A stretch of 16,456 nt of DNA from Clostridiales bacterium. GTDB taxonomy: Bacteria; Bacillota; Clostridia; Christensenellales; UBA3700. The number at the start of each line of letters is the position of its first letter. Position 1 is the first letter of the stretch. This document shows positions 1 to 7,421 of this stretch, piece after piece. The notes beneath the pieces were generated by a model. It saw only the letters and a program-made list of their open reading frames with translations. It ran no database searches and was not told the origin of the DNA. The stretch spans positions 313,886-330,341 of the forward strand of contig JAAVHQ010000009.1 in NCBI GenBank assembly GCA_014799645.1, given 5' to 3'. Position numbers and translations under genes: made by a program.

Positions 1-32
1 ATGTACTAAGCGCTCACTACGACCTATGAAGA

Positions 33-69
33 AGAGAGTACAATATTGATTGTACTCTCTATTTTTTTT
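33..69 (+). terminator. Strong intrinsic terminator of an upstream plus-strand gene
   Basis: A perfect 12-bp stem (AGAGAGTACAAT at 33-44 pairing with ATTGTACTCTCT at 49-60) with loop ATTG is followed by A and then eight T (62-69), the classic rho-independent form for rightward transcription. The gene it ends must lie almost wholly left of the window. In-frame stops at 7-9 and 27-29 could be its end, but the tail visible here is too short to identify. Confidence 0.9.
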
Positions 70-90
70 GGTCGAGTTCGCGCCCTTATT

Positions 91-132
91 CCGACCAAAC
101 GAAAAATCTCGGCTTCGCTCAATTTTTGTCGG
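91..132 (-). terminator. Possible terminator of the giant surface-protein gene
   Basis: CCGAC (91-95) pairs with GTCGG (128-132), and inside it AAAAAT (102-107) pairs with ATTTTT (122-127), giving an interrupted stem just downstream of the stop codon at 170-172 on the minus strand. A second inverted pair, TTGGTCG (68-74) with CGACCAA (92-98), competes with it. The T run seen from the minus strand is part of the stem, so termination is an inference rather than a clear call. Confidence 0.35.
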
Positions 133-169
133 ACTTAATACGGATAGCCTGTCGGCATCATATTGTTGG

Positions 170-3100
170 TTACTTACGTCGCATAGATTTCTGTTCTTTG
201 AGATACTCATTATATCTCTCGATTTGATCTTCTCTCAAATCCACCATATTTTTAGCAGTTGCGAGAGCCTGCGCGTCATTAACCACTACTTCCGTCTCTT
301 TGACTTTTACCTTAGTTCCGTCGCTTGTTGCGCCACGGCGAATATCTTTCATATATTCGTCTTCCATTTTGAACATTGCGACAGTTGTGTTTTTCTTAAT
401 CGTCAACTTGACTAATGGATTTACTGTCGATTGTCCAAGCACGGTGAAGTAAGTCGACTTCTTCTCTTTGCACTTATCCTTTGTAAGCGCGTAGGCTTTG
501 AGAGTGTCAAATATCTTCTTTTGCGTAGCCGACAACTTCGCGTACGCTTCGTCAAGCGTAAGTCTTTGCGCGGGCGCTTTCGTAGCCTTTGCGGGTTTCT
601 CTACCGGCATTGGCACGGGCACTTCCTTGACCACTTCTTTCTCGATTATTTTCTCAACCGGAACTTCGACTTTAACTTCCTTCTCCACTATTTTTTCAAC
701 AGGTTTTTCGATTATAATTTTCTCCGCAGGTTGTTGAATTATCGTAGGTTGCGGCATTATCGGTTGTTGCACGACAGGTTGTGGCATATACGGCATAACA
801 ATTTGCTTGTCGTTGTTTCTATTTGCCGACAAATCCATTATTTGCTTCATCAACATCTCTTGATTGCGAATCAGCATTTCAAATTTCTCGTCGTTGGCAT
901 TTGCCGTGGCGACTTCTCTTTCCGCTTGCTTCTCGACGACTTGTTGCTTAGACAGCTTATCTACAAGTCTTTCGATTGCGTCTGCGTCAACTCCGCTCTT
1001 GTTCTGCTCGGCAAGTTGCTTAACCAACTTTTCAATGCGCTCTTCATTTTGCTCGTTTTGCTCTTCGATTTTACGTATAAGTTCGTCATTGCTTGACGCT
1101 TGTTGCGGTAAGTACTGCGTTACGCTCGGGAGCATTGCGGTAACCGCGTCGTTGAGCATAAGGCGCATTTCATCCGCGCTTACCCCTTGTTGGAATGCAA
1201 AGCCTTGTCCGCCGTTTGCATTTCCGCCCATCATGCCCATAAGCATCATTTGCATTTGTTTGTTTTCCGCTTCCTTTTGGCTCTTTGCATACTCGTCTTT
1301 TGCGTCTTCCAATTCTTCTTCCGCTTTGCTCAATGACCTCTTTTCAAGCAACATAAATATAAACGCAAGCACCGTCACTCCTGCTATAATACATGCAATT
1401 ACCGTCCAAGTAGTGTACGGCAAGCCAAACAATCCTACTCCGCCGACCGCGTAGTATGCCGTGCTATATTTCTTCTCTATAGTCTTCTTGACTTTCTTTC
1501 TCTTTCCCGCGTAACCTATGCCCTTGCTCATAAAGATTATTATCAATATTATGCAAACTGCGCTGAACAACGGTTGCCAATACTTCTTAATCATTTCGAC
1601 AATATTGTCAAGATTTATATCGTCGCCGTTGTCATCCTTAGGCTCTTCGGGGGTTTCCGGATTTGTCGGGTCAACGGGCGTACTAGGTTCAGTCGGGTCG
1701 TTATTGTTCTCCGCTTTTATCTCAAACGACTGCTCGTCGGTAACAGTAGGTTGCGCCAACAATACTCCTTGCTCGTCTACAAACGCGTAATTGTTCTCAT
1801 ATCCGCTCTTTATCTTCGCTTTGACTTTGTAAGTCTTTCCCGCTTCCAAGTTCGCCACGTCAACGACGTTGCCCTCTTCGTCGGTATATTCATACTCAAT
1901 GACTTCGTTTTCTGTTGCCGTCGTTCCGCTCAAAGTCGGGGTCTTTTGCGTTGTATCCCACTTGGCGGTTATCTTGGCTTTGACTATCTCGAATTTGAGT
2001 TCGTATTGACTCAACTCGAACGCGTCTTCAAAGCCTTCTTCTATGTCCAACTCAATAACGTACTTACCCGCATTTGTCGGCGCTTCGCTAAGCAAAGTCT
2101 TGTTGCCACCCTCGTCAAGCGAATAGTACTTGTATAGTATATGGCTCGTACTAGATACTTTCCACTCGCTTAGTACGCCGTGCGCATTGCCGTTGTAGGT
2201 AAATTCGCTGTCGATTGAAATTTCTCTTTCAGGCGCTTGCGAACCAACGGTAAACTGCTTGTACTGCGTGCCTTCTTTTATCTCGTAATTATTGTCATAG
2301 TTGCTCGGCGAACCGCTCTTGACTACCGCAAAGACGTAATACTTTACCTCGACTTCGGGGACTACTTCCAAAGTATCATAATCTACCGCTACCGCGCCGT
2401 CAACAGGCTTGCCGTTCACTACGTCGCTTGCCCTATAATATTTGTACTCTACTTTATTACTTCCGAAGTTGTCTGCTCGCACTTCCCAAGTACGAATCTT
2501 TCTTGAATTGCCGTCAATCGTCGTCTTGCGCGTCCAACTTAGATCCAATACCGCTTTCTTTATCTGCCAATCGCAAGTCCACAGAAAGGCTTTGTCCACA
2601 GTCTCGCCATGCTCGTTGGTTTGCTTGCAAATATACGTAGATGTGTCGTTGGGGTCGGGCTTGACGTAGTTGTCTTTCAAGTCGTCCGATACTGTTATCT
2701 CGCCTATCGTCGCGGTATATTTCTCGTTGACGTTCATCTTTCTATTGTCTTCATACTCGAATTCAAGACCTTCGGGCAGATTTATCAACTTAACGCTTTG
2801 GAACGTGTCTTCAATATACTCCAACGGCTTTTCGGGGTCGTAATCCCACTTGACGTCGGATAAATCGAATTTGGCTTTGTTTATCTTCCATTTGAGCGCG
2901 AACGTAGACTTTGTCAATTTGCCTTTGCTCGACGTAAGCGTTACGGTAGTCGTATAGTCGCCCGCATTTGTACCCGACTGCGGCGTAGTGTACTTGTCTA
3001 TTCTTACTTCGTCATTCTCGTCAAGTCCGTCCAACGTGGCGGTAAACTCATATTCTTTGCCCGTGTAAATCAATACGTCATAAGTAGTCGACGGACTCCA

Positions 3101-5098
3101 CTGCTCCAACGTCAAAGTCACTTTGTTGCCCTTATCGTCAAAGTACGACCAAATTACGTTCTTGTCCTCGACTTTTATCTCTTTGTCAGTGACGTTGAAA
3201 GTCTGCGTAATTGTCACGGCATTATAGTTCTTGCCATCGCCTGCGCTGGTGTCAAGTTCAACTTTCAATGTATACTTCTCCGTCTTGCTCGGCAACTTGG
3301 ATAGCGCAATATTTGTCTGCTTTGCGTTGTCCGCGTCTGCTCTTACGTTGGACGACGAAATTTGATTGTTGTCTAGGTATACCTTGTACGTCAAACTGTC
3401 GGCTTTATCGCCGTTGCTCTTTCTACTGTCCGTTACGCTTACCGTCTGCGCCGTATCGCTTGTCCACGTCCATCCGCCGTCGGGCGTGACAAAATTGACA
3501 CTCAAATTCGCTTTGTCTATCGTCAACTTCAAATCATAAGAGCCTATATCGTCCGTAGTGTCTTTCCATTTGGTGGCTACTCCGTTGTCTTTGAGCGCAA
3601 CCGTAACGTAATAATCGCCCGCATTCTTGGCTTTGAATTTGCCGTTACCTGCGTCGGTTAATCCGCTAGTCTTCGGCGTGATTGTGACTTTGGCAATATC
3701 GCTTATGTTCAACAACTCAAACTCTTGCTCTTGTCCGTTGTAGGTCAAATTGGAAAGCGGTTTGGTCGGCTTGGTGACTTCCATCTTTGTTATCTCAAAC
3801 GTGTAGGTGTATTCATCTACTCTATCCGCGTCCAACTGATAGTTACAGTCATTGGTAATACTAGCGACTGCCTTATACTTACCAACTTTATCAGGATAAG
3901 TGGTAGAATCATACCCTTTGCCGTCAGTACTTGTGTAGGTAATGCCAAATGTCGGGGCTCGCCCGTTTCCTTCCGTATCTCCACTATACACCTCGCCCGT
4001 TATGGCATTAGCGACAAGGCTCTTCCCGTCTTCCGATTTTGTTATACTCGCGCTTATCTTTTTCTTGGTAATGGTAAATGTGATATAGCGTACTGTCTTA
4101 CTCTCATTTGCTTTGCCATCACCTTTGAAAATACTGTCTATTACAGTAATTTTTATGGTCTTATCGCCAAAATTTATCATATCTGCGTTTTGGGAATAAT
4201 CAGGCGTCATTATATCGCTGTCATACCATTCTTTTTGAGAGTCGTCGACGTCAGCAAGTGACAACGCTTCTCCCGTGTATTCGGTAGATACATCTGTAGG
4301 CGGTTCTTCTCCCGCTTCTTTTGCTTTAATTGTAGCAGTAACGCTTACCGTAGAAGTAATACTATTTGACGTGCCACTATTTCCAAAAATAAAGACCCCA
4401 TAATTGTGGAGAAAATCTACTCCTTCTTCTGAGTAATTAGTAAGAGTTGTATTAATTTCATAAGTCGTGCTTGACGCACTACTGGTATTAGTGTTTATAG
4501 TGTCTTTTGCATATTCAAATGTATCATCTCCTATGATAAATGTACTATTTCCTATGAAAATATCGGTATCATATGTTTTATCCAACTCTTCAAGATTTAT
4601 CTTATCATCTTTGGGACTATCTTCCGTGTAGTCTTTACCAAAATCATAAAGTGTAGAATATACTCTAACAGATCCTGATGAATTTCTCTTCACTGTGTAG
4701 GTGAATTTATATTTTACATCATATTCGGTATAAGCAGGAACGTTCAACTTAGTGTTAAAATCAACGTATGCATATTTATACTGAGAATTTGCAGCCGTAG
4801 TAATAGAAAGTGACGTGCTACTCGTTTCCGTTACGGTTAAATCGCTTTCTAATAACTTATAACTTACCTTAGACGCACCTGATTCGTATTGGGTAGATGA
4901 GTGATATTGCACTCCTTTTCCTATCTCAATTACCGGTTTATTGATAACTTCCTGCCATTCCAACTTATTTATATTCCCCGAATAATCATTCTCTATATTT
5001 TTCACAAAGAAGTACATTGCGCTTGCCAAAAGCATACACACAATAATCAATACTGACAGCGCAATATACCCCTTTAATTTTCTTTTTCGTATATCCAT
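170..5098 (-). CDS. Giant membrane-anchored Ig-like (MBG-type) surface protein with coiled-coil C-terminal region
   Basis: The 1642-residue product starts with a basic stretch and one hydrophobic segment (about residues 11-32), an uncleaved anchor or signal peptide. Residues 33-300 look like a beta-rich domain. From about 330 to 1130 come some eight Ig-like modules, each closing with a strand of the type F-x-I-x-K-A/K followed by a new module (near 338, 430, 525, 640, 740, 848, 960, 1040), which resembles MBG/YDG-type bacterial surface repeats. A Pro/Thr/Glu linker follows (about 1133-1155), then hydrophobic segments at about 1172-1191 and 1214-1251, coiled coil (about 1252-1280 and 1333-1370), a Met/Gly-rich patch near 1285-1302, a VEK/VEVP repeat stretch (about 1453-1500) and a basic domain to the end. 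No LPxTG sorting signal is seen. The start is supported by GAGG five bases upstream of the ATG. Role unknown; adhesion or an envelope-spanning scaffold are inferences. Bases 4250-5098 are more AT-rich than the rest. Confidence 0.85.
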   Translation of the reverse strand: MDIRKRKLKGYIALSVLIIVCMLLASAMYFFVKNIENDYSGNINKLEWQEVINKPVIEIGKGVQYHSSTQYESGASKVSYKLLESDLTVTETSSTSLSITTAANSQYKYAYVDFNTKLNVPAYTEYDVKYKFTYTVKRNSSGSVRVYSTLYDFGKDYTEDSPKDDKINLEELDKTYDTDIFIGNSTFIIGDDTFEYAKDTINTNTSSASSTTYEINTTLTNYSEEGVDFLHNYGVFIFGNSGTSNSITSTVSVTATIKAKEAGEEPPTDVSTEYTGEALSLADVDDSQKEWYDSDIMTPDYSQNADMINFGDKTIKITVIDSIFKGDGKANESKTVRYITFTITKKKISASITKSEDGKSLVANAITGEVYSGDTEGNGRAPTFGITYTSTDGKGYDSTTYPDKVGKYKAVASITNDCNYQLDADRVDEYTYTFEITKMEVTKPTKPLSNLTYNGQEQEFELLNISDIAKVTITPKTSGLTDAGNGKFKAKNAGDYYVTVALKDNGVATKWKDTTDDIGSYDLKLTIDKANLSVNFVTPDGGWTWTSDTAQTVSVTDSRKSNGDKADSLTYKVYLDNNQISSSNVRADADNAKQTNIALSKLPSKTEKYTLKVELDTSAGDGKNYNAVTITQTFNVTDKEIKVEDKNVIWSYFDDKGNKVTLTLEQWSPSTTYDVLIYTGKEYEFTATLDGLDENDEVRIDKYTTPQSGTNAGDYTTTVTLTSSKGKLTKSTFALKWKINKAKFDLSDVKWDYDPEKPLEYIEDTFQSVKLINLPEGLEFEYEDNRKMNVNEKYTATIGEITVSDDLKDNYVKPDPNDTSTYICKQTNEHGETVDKAFLWTCDWQIKKAVLDLSWTRKTTIDGNSRKIRTWEVRADNFGSNKVEYKYYRASDVVNGKPVDGAVAVDYDTLEVVPEVEVKYYVFAVVKSGSPSNYDNNYEIKEGTQYKQFTVGSQAPEREISIDSEFTYNGNAHGVLSEWKVSSTSHILYKYYSLDEGGNKTLLSEAPTNAGKYVIELDIEEGFEDAFELSQYELKFEIVKAKITAKWDTTQKTPTLSGTTATENEVIEYEYTDEEGNVVDVANLEAGKTYKVKAKIKSGYENNYAFVDEQGVLLAQPTVTDEQSFEIKAENNNDPTEPSTPVDPTNPETPEEPKDDNGDDINLDNIVEMIKKYWQPLFSAVCIILIIIFMSKGIGYAGKRKKVKKTIEKKYSTAYYAVGGVGLFGLPYTTWTVIACIIAGVTVLAFIFMLLEKRSLSKAEEELEDAKDEYAKSQKEAENKQMQMMLMGMMGGNANGGQGFAFQQGVSADEMRLMLNDAVTAMLPSVTQYLPQQASSNDELIRKIEEQNEQNEERIEKLVKQLAEQNKSGVDADAIERLVDKLSKQQVVEKQAEREVATANANDEKFEMLIRNQEMLMKQIMDLSANRNNDKQIVMPYMPQPVVQQPIMPQPTIIQQPAEKIIIEKPVEKIVEKEVKVEVPVEKIIEKEVVKEVPVPMPVEKPAKATKAPAQRLTLDEAYAKLSATQKKIFDTLKAYALTKDKCKEKKSTYFTVLGQSTVNPLVKLTIKKNTTVAMFKMEDEYMKDIRRGATSDGTKVKVKETEVVVNDAQALATAKNMVDLREDQIERYNEYLKEQKSMRRK

Positions 5099-5131
5099 TT
5101 TTACCTCGTTTTTTATCCGTTTTTTTGCCTA

Positions 5132-5157
5132 GTCAGGAAAAGTATACATTTCCTGAC
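5132..5157 (-). promoter_or_regulatory. Palindrome in the leader of the giant surface gene
   Basis: GTCAGGAAA (5132-5140) and TTTCCTGAC (5149-5157) form a perfect 9-bp inverted repeat around AGTATACA, itself centred on the palindrome GTATAC. It lies 34-59 bp upstream of the start codon of the giant gene. It could be an operator in DNA or a stem-loop in the mRNA leader. There is no T run next to it, so it is not a terminator. Confidence 0.6.
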
Positions 5158-5166
5158 CAAAACATA

Positions 5167-5196
5167 TTGCCAAAAACTTGTCAAAAATGGTATAAT
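5167..5196 (+). promoter_or_regulatory. Plus-strand sigma-A-type promoter with extended -10
   Basis: TTGCCA (5167-5172), an 18-bp spacer, then TATAAT (5191-5196) preceded by TGG, which fits an extended -10. Transcription would start near 5203 and run rightward, antisense to the DivIVA-family gene. No plus-strand gene follows it, so it may drive a small or antisense RNA. An AT-rich 9-bp hairpin (5270-5278 with 5289-5297) lies about 90 bases into that transcript. Confidence 0.5.
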
Positions 5197-5203
5197 TATC
5201 GTG

Positions 5204-5235
5204 AAAAAATGCCCGAAATTGGGTAAAATTTCGGG
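5204..5235 (-). terminator. Intrinsic terminator after the DivIVA-family gene
   Basis: On the minus strand, CCCGAAATT and AATTTCGGG form a 9-bp stem with loop TTACCC (plus-strand 5212-5235), followed by CA and six T (plus-strand AAAAAA at 5204-5209). This closes transcription from the DivIVA-family gene. The giant surface gene downstream therefore probably needs its own promoter. A TTGACA lies at 5184-5179 on the minus strand, but I see no good -10 at the right distance. Confidence 0.8.
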
Positions 5236-5321
5236 GTCAGTAAATGTATACTTTATTTGGAAGTAATGTAAAATATTTGTAAAGTTAGAAATATTTTGTC
5301 TAAAATCGAGAAAACAACACC

Positions 5322-5798
5322 TTACTGCCTATGCAAACGCTTGCTTTCGGAGAAAAAGTCTTGGTCGGCTTCGTTGACGTAATCGCCAATATTGAGTTCC
5401 TTGCTCATAAGAGAAGTAAGTTCTTCTTCGAACTCGCGCAACTTGCCTCTCACTCCTTCGCGACCAGATTTGTCGATTACGTTGATATTTGCTTTGCAAT
5501 AAGATTCCCACTTGCTTGAAAAGACTTTGAGCCTCTCCCCCTCTAAGGCAAATTTGACTTTGGACGAATACTCGATATTCTTGGCTTTATCGATTGCTTG
5601 CGTAAGCGCGAGATTGATATTGTCTTGCTCCTTTTTGAGCAAATCGACTTTGCGCATTAGTTCTTGATTTTCTCTCATCAAGCCTTCTACTCTATCTCTA
5701 AGTCCTAGGATTGTCTTTTCGTATTTATCAGTAAGCGATTTAATATATTCTTGTACTTGGTTCTTGTCGTAACCTTTGCGTAATATGGTAAACTCCAT
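5322..5798 (-). CDS. DivIVA-family coiled-coil protein
   Basis: The 158-residue product opens with a stretch of the form F-x-I-x-x-x-GYDKNQVQEYI (residues 3-20), the pattern of the DivIVA N-terminal domain. A long charged coiled coil follows (about residues 25-70) and a second helical region (about 95-145). DivIVA proteins bind curved membrane at poles and division sites and recruit partners; that is family knowledge, and the partner here is unknown. I start at the ATG at 5798, which has AAGGAGAG about 8-10 bases upstream; a GTG nine bases earlier (5807) sits too close to that site. It is shorter than classical DivIVA and lacks an obvious C-terminal recruitment domain, so it may be a divergent paralogue. 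It has its own -10 upstream and a terminator downstream, so it seems monocistronic. The next gene downstream is the giant surface protein. Confidence 0.75.
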   Translation of the reverse strand: MEFTILRKGYDKNQVQEYIKSLTDKYEKTILGLRDRVEGLMRENQELMRKVDLLKKEQDNINLALTQAIDKAKNIEYSSKVKFALEGERLKVFSSKWESYCKANINVIDKSGREGVRGKLREFEEELTSLMSKELNIGDYVNEADQDFFSESKRLHRQ

Positions 5799-5830
5799 CT
5801 TTCTCACTCTCCTTTTATATTGATAAATAC

Positions 5831-5836
5831 ATTATA
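5831..5836 (-). promoter_or_regulatory. Likely -10 element of the DivIVA-family gene
   Basis: A perfect TATAAT on the minus strand, 32 bp before the ATG at 5798 and immediately downstream of the pncB terminator hairpin. The -35 position (about TTTCGA at 16-bp spacing) is a poor match and falls inside the hairpin, so only the -10 is well supported. Confidence 0.4.
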
Positions 5837-5839
5837 AAC

Positions 5840-5873
5840 TAAAAATGGGTCATCGAAATTGACGATAACCCAT
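5840..5873 (-). terminator. Intrinsic terminator after pncB
   Basis: ATGGGT (5845-5850) pairs with ACCCAT (5868-5873), then after one mismatch ATCG (5852-5855) pairs with CGAT (5863-5866). On the minus strand the stem is followed by TTTTTAG. It ends the galK-lgt-pncB unit. Confidence 0.8.
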
Positions 5874-5906
5874 AATTTTGTCTAATATTGCGGATAATTA
5901 GCGGAT

Positions 5907-7340
5907 TTAATGCTTGCCCGCTTTGTTGGCTTTGATTAGGCTTTGTTTGAGGTCGTAGAGTTTTTGCGACAAGTCGACTTTGTATAGATGCGGATTTAGC
6001 ATACGCTTATACTCATTCCAAAATTCGCCGTAACTCTGTTTATGATACTTGGCAATTTCCTTAACCGGCGGTAGGTCGTAGACCAATTTACCCTCTTTGA
6101 TAATTTGCTTACCGAGTTCCTTAACGTAGAAATTGGTGATTTTCTTTCTCTTCCAAGCAAAATCGGGGTGGAAAATTTCAAGTTCCTCAATTCCGTCAAA
6201 CTTCTCTTCCTGCAATGCTATCAAGTCGGCAATAGCCTTGTCCGTATTCTTGTCGTAAATTCTGACAATCTTTTTGAAGCCGGGATTGGTAATCTTGGCG
6301 GGCGTGTCGCTCATCTTCATTTTTGGAACGAGTACGCCATCGATTTCTATACCTGCGAGTTTATATACTCCGCCGAGCGACGGACAATCCATGCTCGTGA
6401 TAAGTTTCGTACCTATGCCCCACGTGTCAATACAAGCGTTTTGCGTAGCCAAAGACTGCAATATATTTTCGTCAATATCGCCGCTTGCGCAAATCTTCGC
6501 GTTGGGAAATCCCGCTTCGTCGAGCATCTTTCTCGCTTCTCTGGAAAGATAAGCCAAATCGCCGCTATCTAAACGAATTCCGAGAGGCTCGTGACCTTTT
6601 GCTCTCAATTCCTTGAATACGGTAATCGCGTTGGGCACGCCGCTCTTCAAAGTGTCGTAAGTGTCGCAAAGCAACAAGCATTTGTCGGGATAAATCTGAG
6701 CGTAGGCTCTGAAAGCGTCAAGTTCAGACGGGAAACTCATTACCCAACTGTGAGCGTGAGTACCCGACACGGGTACGTCAAACATCTTGCCCGCAAGCAC
6801 GTTGGACGTCGAGGAAAAGCCTGCAATCATTGCCGCTCTTGCTCCGTAAATACCTGCGTCAGGGCCTTGCGCCCTACGCAAGCCGAATTCTGCGACCGCT
6901 CCGCCCTTTGCCGCGTAGACGACTTTCGCCGCTTTCGTCGCAATAAGTGTCTGGTGATTGAGTATGCACAAAATCGCCGTTTCTATAAACTGCGCTTCGA
7001 ACATTCTTGCTCTTACGGTAAGGATAGGTTCTTGCGGAAATACCACCGTGCCTTCGGGTACGGCGTAAATATCGCCCGTGAATTTGAACTTTTTGAGAAG
7101 CGTCAAGAATTCTTCGTCAAAAGTGTTGAGCGAACGCAAATATTCGATGTCCTCTTCCTCGAATTTCAAGCCGAGAACGTAATCGACAACTTGCTCCAAT
7201 CCGCAAGCCACCGCGTAGTTGTTGCCGACGCCTCTATAAAATACATCAAATACCGCAACTTCGTTCATTTGCTTGTTTTTGCTGTAACCGTACATCATGG
7301 TCAACTGATACAAGTCTGTAAGTAAAGTTAAGTTTCTCAT
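5907..7340 (-). CDS. pncB: Nicotinate phosphoribosyltransferase
   Basis: A 477-residue cytoplasmic enzyme that joins nicotinate to PRPP, with ATP turnover, to make nicotinate mononucleotide in the NAD salvage pathway. Family marks are the N-terminal LLTDLYQLTM (about 6-15), EFGLRRAQG (151-159), and SGTHAHSWV (192-200), which holds the conserved His pair at 195 and 197. LCDTYDTLKSGVPNA (about 225-239) and the RLDSGDL phosphoribose-binding stretch (about 256-262) follow. Length fits the Gram-positive PncB class. The ATG has GGAG five bases upstream. It is the last gene of the apparent galK-lgt-pncB transcript, 81 bp after lgt with no hairpin seen between them, and is followed by a clear terminator. 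Linking NAD salvage to galactokinase is probably operon drift, not shared function. Confidence 0.96.
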   Translation of the reverse strand: MRNLTLLTDLYQLTMMYGYSKNKQMNEVAVFDVFYRGVGNNYAVACGLEQVVDYVLGLKFEEEDIEYLRSLNTFDEEFLTLLKKFKFTGDIYAVPEGTVVFPQEPILTVRARMFEAQFIETAILCILNHQTLIATKAAKVVYAAKGGAVAEFGLRRAQGPDAGIYGARAAMIAGFSSTSNVLAGKMFDVPVSGTHAHSWVMSFPSELDAFRAYAQIYPDKCLLLCDTYDTLKSGVPNAITVFKELRAKGHEPLGIRLDSGDLAYLSREARKMLDEAGFPNAKICASGDIDENILQSLATQNACIDTWGIGTKLITSMDCPSLGGVYKLAGIEIDGVLVPKMKMSDTPAKITNPGFKKIVRIYDKNTDKAIADLIALQEEKFDGIEELEIFHPDFAWKRKKITNFYVKELGKQIIKEGKLVYDLPPVKEIAKYHKQSYGEFWNEYKRMLNPHLYKVDLSQKLYDLKQSLIKANKAGKH

Positions 7341-7421
7341 TATTACTCCTTTATTGATGATTTGATGCTAAAACTCTTTCGAATTTCAGTGAGGTTGAAC
7401 GTCTTGCCCATAACCCATTTA

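Larger units (their letters stand above)
5139..5254. repeat. Inverted repeat with 20-bp arms
   Basis: Read on the minus strand, 5158-5139 is GGTCAGGAAATGTATACTTT. Read on the plus strand, 5235-5254 is GGTCAGTAAATGTATACTTT, a 19 of 20 match. The arms face outward and enclose 76 bp holding a divIVA-side terminator and a plus-strand promoter. Each arm contains TATACT in its outward reading direction, so the arms could be paired regulator sites or unusual promoter elements. Confidence 0.75.

Noticed and set aside
1..29. Partial coding sequence at the left edge
   Set aside because: Stops occur at 7-9, 27-29 and 46-48 in the three frames, leaving too little sequence to tell which frame, if any, is coding.
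600..740. Tandem DNA repeat under the VEK/VEVP stretch
   Set aside because: The protein repeats are short and irregular and the DNA beneath is too diverged for slippage-type repeat units.
864..1454. Plus-strand open frame inside the giant surface gene
   Set aside because: It is antisense to the coiled-coil coding region and its Ser/Cys-rich content comes from the complementary codons.
6591..7325. Long plus-strand open frame opposite pncB
   Set aside because: It is a shadow of a certain gene, has no family resemblance, and its residues are rich in Arg, His, Phe and Cys as expected for antisense reading.
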